A stretch of DNA of 64,000 bases from Apiosordaria backusii. Taxonomy: Eukaryota; Ascomycota; Sordariomycetes; Sordariales; Lasiosphaeriaceae. The notes below the pieces were generated by a model that worked only from the letters and a program-made list of their open reading frames with translations, was not told the DNA's origin and searched no databases. Every line of letters starts with the position of its first letter. Position 1 is the first letter of the stretch. The stretch lies in contig JAUKTV010000012.1 in the NCBI GenBank assembly GCA_030549205.1, positions 310,001 through 374,000 of the forward strand, in the 5' to 3' direction. The translations under genes and the position numbers were made by a program. This document shows positions 44,249 to 56,573 of the stretch, one piece after another.

Positions 44249-47200
44249 GTTATAAGCCTAGCGTTTTCTAACTAAGCTTAGTAGTTTTAAAAAATCTTTT
44301 TATTTATTTATTTAAGCCTACCATTCTACTATATCTATTAAATCTACCACTTCTATTAAAATCATCCTCTATACTGTAAAGGACTAGTTCTATTAATATA
44401 CCCTCTTATACTTTTAAGCTGACCTTTTAAGTATTTAAAAGCTTATTAACTTTAAAAGAATAAACGTTTAATCTAACCTTACTTTTTTAAATAATAAATC
44501 CTTTTAATATAAGAATTATATAAAGCTTATTAAATAGTTCCGCTTCTATATAAGTTAGAATTTATTATTAACCTATATTACTGTAGTATATTTAAACACT
44601 TCTTTTACTTTTAAACCTTTTAAGCTACTTACTATTAAGGCCAATATACCTATATTTAATAACTAATTAATTAAAAAAGCAGGTTCTAACATTGCTTTTA
44701 AAACCATTTAAACTTCTAGTACTACTTCTACTAACATTACTTTTAAAACTATCTAAACTTCTAAAGTACTAATACCTTATACCAGCCTTACCCTTTTAAT
44801 CCTTTAATAAAAGGTCTAGTATTTAAAGACCCTACTTATACCTATACTTACTAATTTTCGCATAGCATTCTATAAAAAGTATAACGTTATATTTAAATAA
44901 GTATATTAAGATAGTGTTAATCCTATTAAATAATATTTATTATAGGCCGATACTTTTAATTAAATTAAAGTATATAAATTGCTTAAAGTCTAAAGTACCT
45001 TTACTATAATAAGCTTTTTAAATATAGTTAGTATATACTTTACCTTTAAATAAACCTAAAACTACTGTTTATTTATTTAGGAAAAAGAAATCTACAATAT
45101 AGCTACCTCTATACTTTAGTAAATCGGAAAATTCTTTTATAACTTTATTATTAAAAAGCTTACTAAAGTAAGGCCGAAAAGAGCCTATACCTTTACTATA
45201 TTCAATTCTTTTTAGGATAGAAATTCTTATAGTAATTCTTATACTTTTAAATACTTAAGAATAAACTTAAAGGATTGCCTATACTTAGTTAAAGAGAAAA
45301 ACCTAAAATTCTATACTTAAAGCTTTAAACGGTACTTTTATTTAAAGTATATACTTATAGGTAAGGCCTTATAAACTTACCAGCTTTCCAATCTTTCTAT
45401 TGGAATAAACAATGATATTAAAAATAGCCTACTTTTTTATAGTAAATAGAAATAATTATATTAATATAAAACCATTAAATAATAGATTTTTTAAAGCTTA
45501 AATAATCTTACTTACTTTTCTTTTAATGCTTTTAAGCTTTATAAAGCCCTAACTACTATTACTATTAATTCCAACTTATTTAAAAAGCTTTTAAATTAAG
45601 CAATAGCTTATTAAAAAAAGTATAATAATTATAATATTATACTTACTATTAAAACCTTCGATATTTATTTACTTTTTAAATTTACAGTTTATAATAACTG
45701 CTTAAATATATATATCATTAATTTAAAGAAGTTCTTAGTCCTTAGTTCTTATAAACCTTACTTTAAAGAGCGTTAAGTTAAAGCCAAAACTACCTCTTTC
45801 CCTATTTATAGATTTAGAAAGTACGTTTTTAAAGGTACCTTTATAAAAGAAGATAGCCCTTTAGATTTAATTTTAAAATAAGTCTTTATTATTAAAGGTT
45901 TTTATATTAATATTATTTTTAAATAAAGCTTATAAGTATATAGGGTATAGTATTATAGTATAAATAAAGGTCTATACTATAGAAAAGAGCTTTATAATTT
46001 TATTAAGATTAAATAGTTAGAAATATACTAAAACTTAGTATTTTTTAAATACATTCTTCTTTCTATCTACTTTTTATCCTTTATCAATTCTTAGATTTCT
46101 ATAAGTACTATTAGAATTATTTATTAACCAGTAATTTCTAAAGCTATTAACTAAGCTTTTATATATTTATATCGACCTTTTTAAAATTCCTTATAACTAT
46201 AGAACAATTCTAAAGCACTTTAGTATATATAAGTAAGATACTTTAAAGCTAATACTTTAAGCTATTTAGTAAAATAAACTTAGAATGTTAAAATTAACAG
46301 TACCTAATATATTTAATATAAGGACTGTTTGTAAGTATATACTATATAGGTTATCTTATATAAGCTATTACTTAATTGCTTTTTATAACTATTCTAGTAT
46401 ATTATTTGGAATCTCTTTAATTTTAAAGAAACTTACAATAGCTTATAGTAGGCTTTTATTATAGTAAATAAATACAGTAGTAAAATATAAGTATTTCCTT
46501 TTATTTATAAAACCTAAGTTAAGATTTTTAATACTTTAAAAAGCTTCGTTAACTAAATTAAACGACAATTTAATATACTTATATATATTTTATACTTAAA
46601 TAATAAGCCTAGCATTTTACCTACTTTAAATAATAGGATTAAATTTAAGACCTTCCTTCTATACTAAAAGGAGCCTAATAGTATAATCGAATAAGTAAGA
46701 AAGGAGCTTACTATTAAAGAGATTACTATATAAACTATAGCTTAATTACCGGTTGGTCTTTAGTTTAAGATTTTATAAGTAGCTTCTTATTTCTATACTA
46801 AGTTACTTTGTAAACAATATAGCTATATCTCTTTTAATAAGCTCCTTTTCTTTTAGTTTTAATAAAGTATAAGATAATAAAAATCTTCCCTTACTTTTAA
46901 GCTTATATAAGATCTTAGGCCTAATTAAAGTGGTATTTATATATATAGCTACTGTATATATCCTTTAAATAAGGATTGTAAAAAGAACCTTTATTGTAAA
47001 GCTTTTAAAGAGCTTTTAAAAGTATATATTAGCTATTTAGTAGGCTATAGAGCTATAAATCTCTATCGTATTTAAATCCTTACTTTTAGATATATATTTA
47101 CTATATACAACATTACCTTTAATAAGACTATTTTCTTTAATAGTAAGCTTAAATAGAAAGATATACTTCTTTTAAATACTATAAAGGAAGTTGCTAAGCT

Positions 47201-50200
47201 CCTAAATACTTTAATTTTAGAATTAAATATACTATTAGTCTTCAATAAAGTAGTAAAAGCAGGTAAATTTAACCGGTAAGCTTTATTAAGTCCTTCTATT
47301 ATAAAAGACAAAGTTAATAATTTAAAGGATACTACTTTATCGGTTATTAGCCAGAACTTAAAAAAGAAGATACTATTAGATATAGTTAAGTAGTAAAATA
47401 TAGATTTTTAATTAAAAAAACCAGTTTAAAGGCTTTTAAAAACCGACAAAAGTTTTCAATACCTTTTACTTACCTTTAAATCAATACCGGTTTCCGATAA
47501 TACTTTTATAAATAATAATACTAATATATATTAATAAGTATAATAATACAATTTAAATAACAATTTAAGCGGCGATTTTAATTATAAAAGCATTAAATTA
47601 ACTATCCTTATTATAAGCTAAAAAGAAATGCTTAGCCTTAGTATTAATGAAAATAAGGACCTTATTAATTAAGTATAGGATAAGAATATACTTATTAATA
47701 AAGTAAAAGATATTAGCGCTTTTAAATAGTATAGTAAAGTATAGATAGAAAGTCCAGTAATTTAGTCTATAAATTTAAACCTAGTAAGTTTAAATATATA
47801 GTAACTATTATAAGTATTGGAGTTAATAAAAAGAAGTGCTTATATATATAAATGCCTTAAGAAGGTAAGGAAGGAAGAAGAAGTTAAGGTAATAGGATTT
47901 TCCAATTTTATAGTATTTAGTATAGTAATAATAATATAGTGCTTTTAATAAGTTTTTTTTAATATATATACTTTTAAGTACTATTAAATACTTAATTATA
48001 AACTTTAATATTATACCTTTTATATTATCCTTATAGTAGTAATCTAGTAAAGTACGGTCTAATAAATAAAAGTAATACCGGCCAATTGAATTTATCGAAA
48101 TTAGCTTATTAAACCTTTATTAATAAATTAAAAGAAACTTAAAAAACACCTTCTTAAAGCCTAGTTTAAAGAAATAGTAGAATCTAAATTCTAAAATATA
48201 GTTAAATGTAAAATCTAGTAAGTGCTTAAAAAAAGTAAGGCAAAATCCTATCCCTTTTTTTTAAAATAAATATTTATTTATAAATTTAATTAAAACAGCT
48301 TTTTTAAAAAATATAAAGCTTAAGTTTATATCTATAATAATCTTTAAAGCTTTTATAATATTAGCTTAACTTATATAGCTACTTTAACTGCTTATACTTT
48401 TAGAATAATAATAGTTATTATAGCTGTCTTTAATTTAAAATATAAGCAATTTAATATAACTTAGGCCTTTCTTAACGTTTTAAAATTCAGTTAAAAAAAG
48501 ATATTTTACAAACTTCTTAATGGTTTTAAAAATAATAACAATTCGATTCTTAAACTTAAAAATACACTATATAGCCTTAGAAATTTACTACTATTTTAAT
48601 ATTAAGAATTTTCAATTACATTTAATAAACTTAGTTTACACTCTACTTTTAAAAAGCAATACTTTTTTATAAACTCGGTAAATAAGGTTTTAGTCCTTTT
48701 TTATATTAACAATATTCTTATACTCTTTTATTAAAACTATAAAGTAAAAAGAAAGTGTATTATTAATAGCTTTAAAAAGGCCTATACTTTCTATAAGTAA
48801 GGAAATATAGTATAGTTTCTAAATATTAGAGTTATTTAAAACTGAAAGAATAGGAAGTTATAGCTATATTATAACTAATATATTAGAAAAATTGCAAAAA
48901 AATACAAACTTACCGATAATTCAATAAACCCTTTAACTCCTTTAAGTTCTAAAAAGCTTATAAAGTATATAGAAGAAATAATAAAGTATAAGATTAAAAT
49001 ATATTAAAAACTAATAAGCTTGATTTTATATACAATAATTATAATTTAAATCGACATTGCTTATATAGTCTCTATCCTTTTACAATTCCTTACTAATCCT
49101 AGCTTTTAATATTTTAAAGAAATATAAAGAGTTATTAAATACCTTTATTCTATATACTTTTTTACTATAGAATATAAAAGGAAGGTAGCCTTTTAGATAT
49201 TCTTAATTATAGTAAATACTTCCTTTATAGACAATCTAAAAATATAACGTTTATTTTAAAGGTATTTAATAATACTTTTTAAAAGGTTTATCTTTTAAAA
49301 AGCTACTTAATAAAGTAATATAACGATATTATTAATAAAAGTAGAGCTTTTTACATTTACTTTAGTTATTTAAAAGACTATAGCTTTTAAACAGTTCTTT
49401 AAAGATATTAACTTTAATTTAAGTAAAGTATACCGAATTTACTATAATAACCTTTAAACTATTTGCTTAATTATTAACGATAGTAACTAAATAGCTATTA
49501 AACTTTATTATATAGATATCTAAAATACTTAAGCTTATTAAAAGTATAGTAAAGGCTTATTTAAAGTCTTTTACCTTTTTATAGAAAAGATACTAGTAAA
49601 TAGTTTTATTAAGTAACTTATTTAATAGAAGTTTAAGTACTTTAAAAAGCTTTTAAATTACTAAAATATTTATAAAAAAATTTAATAACTTAAGAAAGTA
49701 TTAACAGTTCTTAATTTAAAGGCTAGGCCTTAGCGTAAAGCTTTTAAAAAGCCTAAGTCTAAATAATAAAAAAGAAAAAAGAAAACAACTAACCTATTAT
49801 ACTTTAAAGGTAATTACCTTCTATAAAGCCTAACTTAATTAAACCCCTTTTAATCTATTACCTTCTTCTTTAGCTTTTCTAAGCCTAATACTACTATACT
49901 CTTCTCTTCCTCTTTATCCTCTTCCTTTAACTTATCTAAGCTTTCCTCCTTATCCTCCTTATTATTCTCCTTCTCTTCTTACTTTTATATATTTTTATAG
50001 ACTATACTATACTTAATAAGTATAGTAAAAAGCTTATTAACGGTCTAAATAGCTATTTATTAAAGATCTTTTTTTAAAGAGGTAAAAGCATTTAAAGATC
50101 CTTTATACTTTTGTAAAGTAAAGGGGGCTGCTAGAAGCTTTTTTATTTAAGTATAAAGCTTATTAGCTTTAATTACTATATAAATAGTAATTACTTCCTT

Positions 50201-51076
50201 TTTAACTTCCTTAAAGCTAATCTTTTTAATATAGCATATAAACGTTTTAACTAAAGGATATAGGACTGTTTTTAACTAAGTAAGATGCTATTATTGTTAT
50301 TAGATTTACAATTCTTTTTAAATATTATAATAAATATTTATATTCTTTAAAACACAGTCCAATATTACTAAAGATAATATATAATATATACCCTTTATAT
50401 AAAGAAGGAAAGGAATATATAAATAACTTTAAAAGTAAGTTAAATAGTAACTTCCTTTTAAGCCAAACTTAATAATATATACCCTATCTTCTTTCCTAAT
50501 AAGGGCAGAATAAGTATATTTTAAATAAGGGCCGTTATCGAATTCCTATTAGGTAAGTAAATAGAGCTTTAAAATAGTAGGACTATTTTAAATGATAAAG
50601 TTAATAATAAGTAAAAGAATGTAGAAAATTATAAAAGAAAATATATAAACTATCTAAATATATATTATTAAGAATTTAAGCCGAAGCTAAAATAGTAACT
50701 TATTCAGTATACTTAAAAAAAGTAAGGACCGGCAGAAAGATAGATAGAGCAATTGCTTTAAGCAATTAATTTTAAGCTTTTAAGGAAGCGATAGTAGGCT
50801 ATTTAATTTAAATACTAAGATTAAATAAGTAAGTAAGCTTTATAGCTTATATATATATTAAGGCCTAATGTTAAATAATAGAGGTTCTCTTTTTAACTAT
50901 TTTAATAGTAGTAATAGTAGTTATTAATAGTAGTAATGTTAATAATAGTAATTTAAAAGAAAAGTTAAAATAGTAAATAAAAGGCTTATTATAAGCCTTA
51001 TTTACTTTAAAAGTATAAAGTAAAGCTCTAAGTATAAGTTAACTAAATATATATAAGCTTATTAACTAAGGGGGTA

Positions 51077-51385
51077 TATAGAGTAGGAAAAAGTAGGGCC
51101 TGTTAAAAATACTGCGTTTAGACAAGCGTTATTAAAATGGAGCTTAAGAATGGCATTATAGGTTTAAAACCTATAGTTAAAATAGGTATAGGAAAATAGA
51201 ACAATTGTAGTTAAATGGAAGGTTCTAGGTTTAAAAGAGCTCCGAGGCCGAAGGCCGAAAATATACCGCTTTTGTAGAATTACTTTTATATAAATATATA
51301 GCTAAATATACTCGTTTGAACGGCTTTCTTTTATTCCTTAGATCAATCAATCACTTCTATTACTGCAGGGTTTTCCACCTTTACA
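51077..51385 (+). repeat. Right LTR (309 bp)
   Basis: Same length as the left copy. Begins TATAGAGTAGG (the TG of the border changed to TA, as RIP would do) and ends CCTTTACA. Confidence 0.92.
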
Positions 51386-51390
51386 GATCC
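51386..51390 (+). repeat. Target-site duplication GATCC, right copy
   Basis: Matches 43935-43939 exactly. The pre-insertion sequence would read AATGGATCCCTTACC. Confidence 0.9.
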
Positions 51391-51452
51391 CTTACCATTG
51401 TCTTATCCGAAGTATAATGGTCACAAGGGAGTACCGTCACCCTACACTTTTT

Positions 51453-53068
51453 TTATGCAAGTAGGTAGAGAACCCCAGAAACAACAACGGCTCCAAACAC
51501 CCCAAGCCCCCACAGAATCTTTCCACCATCCCGTTTCTTCACAGTCCCGCTGTGTGGCAAAGTGACACCGTGCCGGTTAGGCAGAGGGAGCCGCTCAATC
51601 ACGGGGCCAGTCTCGGCATGTTTGACGGCGAGCCACATGATGATGCGATCGCCAAACCAGGGGAGCAAATAGTGAACAAAGAGCCTGGAAAGAAGCGTAT
51701 CCCTCATTGAGATTGATGATGTTCGCCGACCCTGCTCGAGAGCGCTCGCGGCGCGGGCAAAACGGGTGCGTTGAACCTCGGCAAAGACAAGATCGGCATC
51801 CTCCTCGGACAGGTTGGAACAACTTTGGTCCAGTTTCCGCAAGAGGGTGTTTACGAGTACGGCCGAGGTCTCGATGGCGCCGTTGCCTCCTTGGGCTGTG
51901 TTGGGGTGGACCTGCGTGTAATTATACGTTTAGGTTGGATGCTCTGAGCCGGGAGCTTGGAGGAGGCGCAGAGGTGCTTGCTTACCTTGTGTGCTGCGTC
52001 TCCGATGGTAACGATTCTCCGGAAATGCCACCGCGGAAAGATGTGCTCTTCAAGAGGGACGAGTGCGGTGTGTAAACGGTTTGCGTATATGTCCCCGAAT
52101 GTTGTGTTTCTAGTGACTCGATCACTGAAATATTGATGGGCAAGAATAGCTTCGTCGTCCTTGGTGAATCGGGGGATACAACTGCCGGTGGCCTTTTCCA
52201 TGTCTTGAAATAGAAACCAATAGAGCCGGTCTCCTGGTGCTGAGAGGATCATGTAGCTTCGACCATCAAAGAATGCGTTGATCTGCAAAGCAGTGGGAGG
52301 GAGCGACGCGGGTCGTTTGGAGATGCCGAATATGCACTTAGAATCAGATGCAAGTCCTGTACAAGGAACTCGATGTCAGCCACAAAGCCCCCTGGCAGGT
52401 GGTCAATTCGGGAAATCACAAACCTTGGTCCTCGTCCGGCTGAAAGAGCTCGGAACCTGATTCGAGGCCGCTTCGCCACATCTCCTTTCTGACGGCGCTG
52501 TGGACGCCATCGGCACCAACGACGATATCTCCCACGTAAGCAGAGCCGTCTTGGGTCTGAACTTGTACGAAAGAATCGACTACATCAACGCGAACAACAC
52601 GTTTGCGCGTCAAAACCCTGTCTTTCGACTTAAGGTTGTCGAAAAGGACCTGCAGGAGCATCTGTCGATCGATGAAGATCTGGGGATAGCCGGTCCTACA
52701 ACACCAGGGTCAGCGCATCCGCGCTCAAGAGATGATAGCCAAGTAAAAAAAACGCAACGGCGGGCGTACCTGTTCTCGAGCTGTTCGGAGAAGCTCACGG
52801 GCTTTCTTTCGTCCAAGAAGCTCCCGTCGAAGAGGCGAAGGCTCGGTTGATAGTAGCAGTCCCCGGCCATCTCGCGGACGCGATCGTAGCAGCCAAGCTG
52901 ATCGAGGATACGGAGCCCACCGGGAAGAAGCCCCATACTCGCGCCGAGTTGGGGGGCGATCTCCGCATGTGCCTCGAGAAGAAGGTAATCGATGCCGAAC
53001 TTTTCAAGCATGTTGGCCAAGGACAGGCCCGACACGCTGCCCCCGACGATGATAACTCTGAATCCCAT
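51453..53068 (-). CDS. FAD-dependent monooxygenase (PaxM/aromatic hydroxylase-like)
   Basis: Four exons: 53068-52770, 52695-52424, 52356-51986, 51911-51453; introns of 74, 67 and 74 nt; 466 residues. The start MGFRVIIVGGSVSGL places the Rossmann motif at residues 9-15; an in-frame ATG at 53107 would add 13 residues. Group A flavin monooxygenase signatures in order: VIIVGGSVSGLSLANMLEKF (ADP binding), DIVVGADGVHSAVR (DG motif, FAD and NADPH), TIGDAAHKVHPNTAQGGNGA (GD motif, with intron 3 inside it). A hydrophobic C-terminal helix (LWGLGVFGAVVVSGVLYLLA) suggests a membrane anchor, as in PaxM-type epoxidases. Catalyses O2/NAD(P)H-dependent hydroxylation or epoxidation of an unknown substrate. 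Its 3' end lies only 63 bases from the copia target duplication, yet the frame is intact. Confidence 0.9.
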
Positions 53069-53714
53069 CTTGGTTGTGCTTTTCAGAGAGAACGGGTTGG
53101 CTGGCAATTGGGATGTTTACACGTAGCGAACAGCATTCTTCCGAGTTGAGAGCAATGAGCTCGGTCAAATAGGCATGAATGCGACGGCCGAACTCGGTGC
53201 CGGAGGCCAAAGATCCCGAAACCAGGTCGGGGGGCCCGATATCTCTCGCCGGAAGAGTCATCGGTGAATGGTCCCCTTGCAGAGGCCGGGGGCCGGAAAC
53301 CCGGGGCCCGAGTGCCCCACCGACGCGGAGGTGCGTTTCAAAAGTTTTGCGCAGTGCCAAGCCAGCCGCCCTCTTTAATTATATACTGGAACGAGACCGA
53401 AGAAGAGCAGGGTGACAGAGAAGTCGGGAAAAAATGTCCGCGACGCAAAGGCTGTGCTAGAGGATAGACATACTGGCACTGATGACATTACCTTCAGAAA
53501 ACAACCTCTTTCTCATGCACTTCACACCTAAAGGTTGAACCTTGGACTGAGTCTTAGGTAAGGTAAGATATGCTGGGATTGATGATAATGAAGCTTGTAT
53601 TTATGACGCCCGAAGTTTAAACTCACAAATTATCAAGCTCGAATCATGAAGAGCAGAAGGAAAGGGGACTCTGTATGTATGTGAAGATGGATGGAATGAA
53701 GCAACGCCAGACTA
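53069..53714. other. Intergenic with a weak 22-bp-period array (array F, about 53565-53660)
   Basis: No gene seen. ATGCTGGGATTGATGATAA, TGAAGCTTGTATTTATGACG, CGAAGTTTAAACTCACAAA and ATCAAGCTCGAATCATGAAG follow at about 20-22 base spacing, a degraded form of the arrays found near other genes. The FAD-monooxygenase leader and the 3' end of the HET gene lie on either side. Confidence 0.5.
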
Positions 53715-56573
53715 CTAAATAATCTCGACCTGATACGTCATCCCATCAAATACCAAGCCGCCATCTCCCACTTTGCCACGACCCCAACCCGAAAACCCAA
53801 GGTGAGGCCATGTTAAATCCTTTGCGTTTACTGGACCTAGTTTCATTGATTCCGGAGCGTCGCCAGTCGGGGGTCCTGCTTTCCACGCTTTCCAACACGA
53901 GCCGTCCTTTCCATTCAATCTACCACCAAGAACGTCAACTTCCCGTACGCCATCACGAAGCACCTTGAGAAGACGATCCTTGGGAGCTCGGAGAGCAAAT
54001 GGCCCGCTTCCGCTATTGGGAAGCAGGGGGGACCCGAACCGCCTCGCCGAACTGCGTAGTATAAAGTTTCTTGCCTCCCGGTGGGAGACCTCCCTCCATA
54101 AAAAGTCCTCCTGATTAAGCACGGGTCTTGAGGCTCTGTTGAACAAGTACCAGTCTCCCCCAGAGTTCCATTCATCAATCTTTCCTTCATAACTCCTCGA
54201 AAGCCACCTTGGCCAGACCTCCACTATTTGGACCCCGTTGCTCTCATATATAGAGACACTCCTGGACCCATGTATTCTCTTCATTGCCTTGACGTAACTT
54301 TTCAACAAATCATCATCCGAACCAGTCCAGGCATGCGGCGAGACATTCATGATGGCGGTTATGCCGAGCAGGTACTCGGGGTTTGCGTGCATGGCCCCGT
54401 CGTGTGGCAACAGGATAAACACATAGCGGAGCTTCCACCACGATGGCGATAACTTGTCCATACTCTCCCAGTCTGGCTCGACGCACTCTTCTATGACTTG
54501 ACTCAATGGTCTTTCAAACTGGGAAAGAGAAACACTAGCCTTCCTGCGCGTAGACTTAAGGTGCGGCGATTTGATAAAGACTTGATAACATGGAGCAACA
54601 ACCTTGAATTGCCAGAGATCGTAATCTGCGGCGCGAAGGATGAAGAACATGAGGGGCTTCTTCCCCCGCTGCAGTACAAACAGATGGTCGTTCTCCGGGT
54701 CGACGAGGTCCTCCAAACCCTCTGTCTCGCTGATAAAGAAGAGTGATCCAGCAACGCTGTACAATACAGTCGACTCCAAATGGTCTATCGCAAGGGGCTG
54801 GGCGTTGAGCTGGCACAAGTGCATCAGTTGTACTGACAACCCGCCCGTGATTCCCGAAACTGCCGTGATCCGAGTCCTGGGTGTGACCCTCTCTGGATCT
54901 CGCCGGTCACGACCGCTAGGTGTAATCCTGAAGTAAATGGGTCTGCGGTTGAGCGGGGAGCATCTAAGGAAGCCCCGCTGACTTGAAAGCCTTTTTTGTC
55001 GAACACTTGTTTCTATGGACTCTCCCTGGCTGACGGCCGACTGGGTGTTGGGCGTATGGCTTCCTAACAAATGGGCAAAGTCGCAAAGCGCCCAGTCCTC
55101 CAAGTTGAAAGACCCTCCTGATTGCCATCGCCAACAAGCGCTGTCTGCCGTCAATTCAGCCTTGGCCGTAACCATGAGGTTCATCTTAAACGTCTTTGAG
55201 GCGTTCCATGCCGGAGCCCACGACGGGTAGTCGCTCCAGCCGCGGATACCGGAAGCCGCCCAAAGCAAATGAGTATCGTCGTCGACAATAAGGCAATGGG
55301 CAAACGCCCCGATCATGATGTGCCGCAATGAAAGTGAATAGTCCGGTCGTATCAAGTGCTCGTTATTAGCACCGGCTTGGGCCAAGGCTAAAACCCCAAA
55401 TACCTTGTCCCTTGGGTCCGCGCTCAAGCAGTTGTCTGTGACTATCATCATGTTCAACAACCGGCTAGAACTGTCCTGTTGTGAATCCCCAATGGAGCCC
55501 CCTCTTGCAGCATACTGAAACCACGGGGCTGGCATCGTTCCCCAGTTCCCATGACCGAAGAAGGTTCGCTTTTCTACTGTAGTACTGTTAATCCAATACT
55601 CCGTGTTCCCGACTCTTATATCCACCCTCTGGGCAATGAGCAACTCCTGGACAACCCAAAGCCGCTTGAAATAGTCCCTCCTGAGCAGATCAGGCAACGA
55701 AATCTGTCCACCATCGCCCCTATTGACCATTGCCATTTCGGACACCTCCCTTTTCTTCGGATAGGTCCTAGCCTTACTTCCCTCACCCTCACCCAGATCA
55801 CCAAACATGTCCTTTCCCAGAAATACCACCACCCTATCCGCCATCCTGTACAATTGGAACATCTTCTCCACTTGCTCCTCTCTCTCCCCATATGGGTCCC
55901 GCTGATTGATGCAAATGGCATCCACCCACAACACTCTCTGCAAAGTTCGCATTTTTGGCCGTAAACACTTCAGCATATCCCAGCAGTTCTGAGTTTGGAA
56001 CAAAATATCCCAATACTCCCCGACAAAAACCGGCTTGCAGAGGGTGCTATCGCCTGCCTCGCCACCCCAGGCGTAGGAGCAGGTTTCGTAATTTGGATGG
56101 TCATCATCGTGGCAGATTTCAAGCGTGATATGGACCGGATCAGCGGGGTCAGCAAAGGGCAGGCGGAGGAGTCGGAATTCGTCTGGCTTCAGAGCACGAC
56201 CGTACACGAGGAGCGTCGAGGGGTCGATAGGTTCTGATCTCGCTTTCAGGGGTGATGGAGAGTTGCCTTCGGTCGGATCATTGCTTCGTGTGCTCGTTCA
56301 CAGCGAGGATGTGTCCAGGGCGGAATTGGCGGTGGACTTTGATGACTGCGGGGTTGCTGGATACGTGTAGTTCACAGTAGGAGGCCAGAAGAGATTCAAG
56401 TTATCCAACGGTTCATCGGGTGGTATGGGAGGAAGCGGGCTGAACCCAGCGACCGCTGCCGCGAGCTCTTCGAGGTTGGGGGACGAGTTGCATGAGGTGC
56501 AGTGCGGGGCCTTTGCGACGTCGTCAACCTCCACCTGGGGAGTGGTGCAGCTTGGTTTGTGCCAGCGGACCAT
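53715..56573 (-). CDS. Large HET-domain protein
   Basis: Two-exon model: 56573-56365 and 56283-53715 (intron 81 nt, GTATCC...GAAG, phase 2), 925 residues. Exon 1 starts MVRWHKPSCTTP and carries a Cys-containing segment (PHCTSCNSSPNLEEL) and LNLFWPPTVNYT, a kind of leader often seen before HET domains. If the intron is wrong, the main frame still opens at 56207 but without an ATG near its start. HET domain (PF06985): FRLLRLPFADPADPVHITLE, NYETCSYAWGG, VLWVDAICINQRDPYGEREE, MFQLYRMADRVVVFLG, DYFKRLWVVQELLIA and SADPRDKVFGVLALA. The long C-terminal half (about 400 residues) has no recognised domain. Role: non-self recognition / programmed cell death by family analogy. The frame is intact and GC-rich, in contrast to the transposon blocks. 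Confidence 0.88.

Larger units (their letters stand above)
43940..51385 (+). mobile_element. Complete RIP-mutated Ty1/copia LTR retrotransposon
   Basis: 7,446-bp element with two 309-bp LTRs in direct orientation and a 5-bp GATCC duplication on both sides. The interior is almost pure A+T with stops in all frames, so nothing is expressed. Orientation is plus: around 49555-49670 the end of a copia polyprotein can be read through stops (SKGLFKVFYLFIEK, then SFIK and KFKYFKKLLN). This fits the RNase H end, where intact copies read like FKVFYxPTExMxADxFTKPL. A further 1.4 kb separates this from the right LTR. A polypurine-like AAGGGGG precedes the right LTR at 51068-51074. The LTRs differ almost only by transitions in both directions, so each copy was RIP-mutated separately after insertion. 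Confidence 0.92.

Noticed and set aside
47072..47311. 79-codon frame inside the copia element
   Set aside because: Antisense to the element and in RIP-mutated A+T sequence; chance frame.
38376..56573. Secondary-metabolite cluster (CmcJ-type oxygenase, M20, FAD monooxygenase, with the SDR and tyrosinase further left)
   Set aside because: No polyketide, peptide or terpene backbone gene, no transporter or cluster regulator, and the genes are separated by 10-kb transposon blocks.
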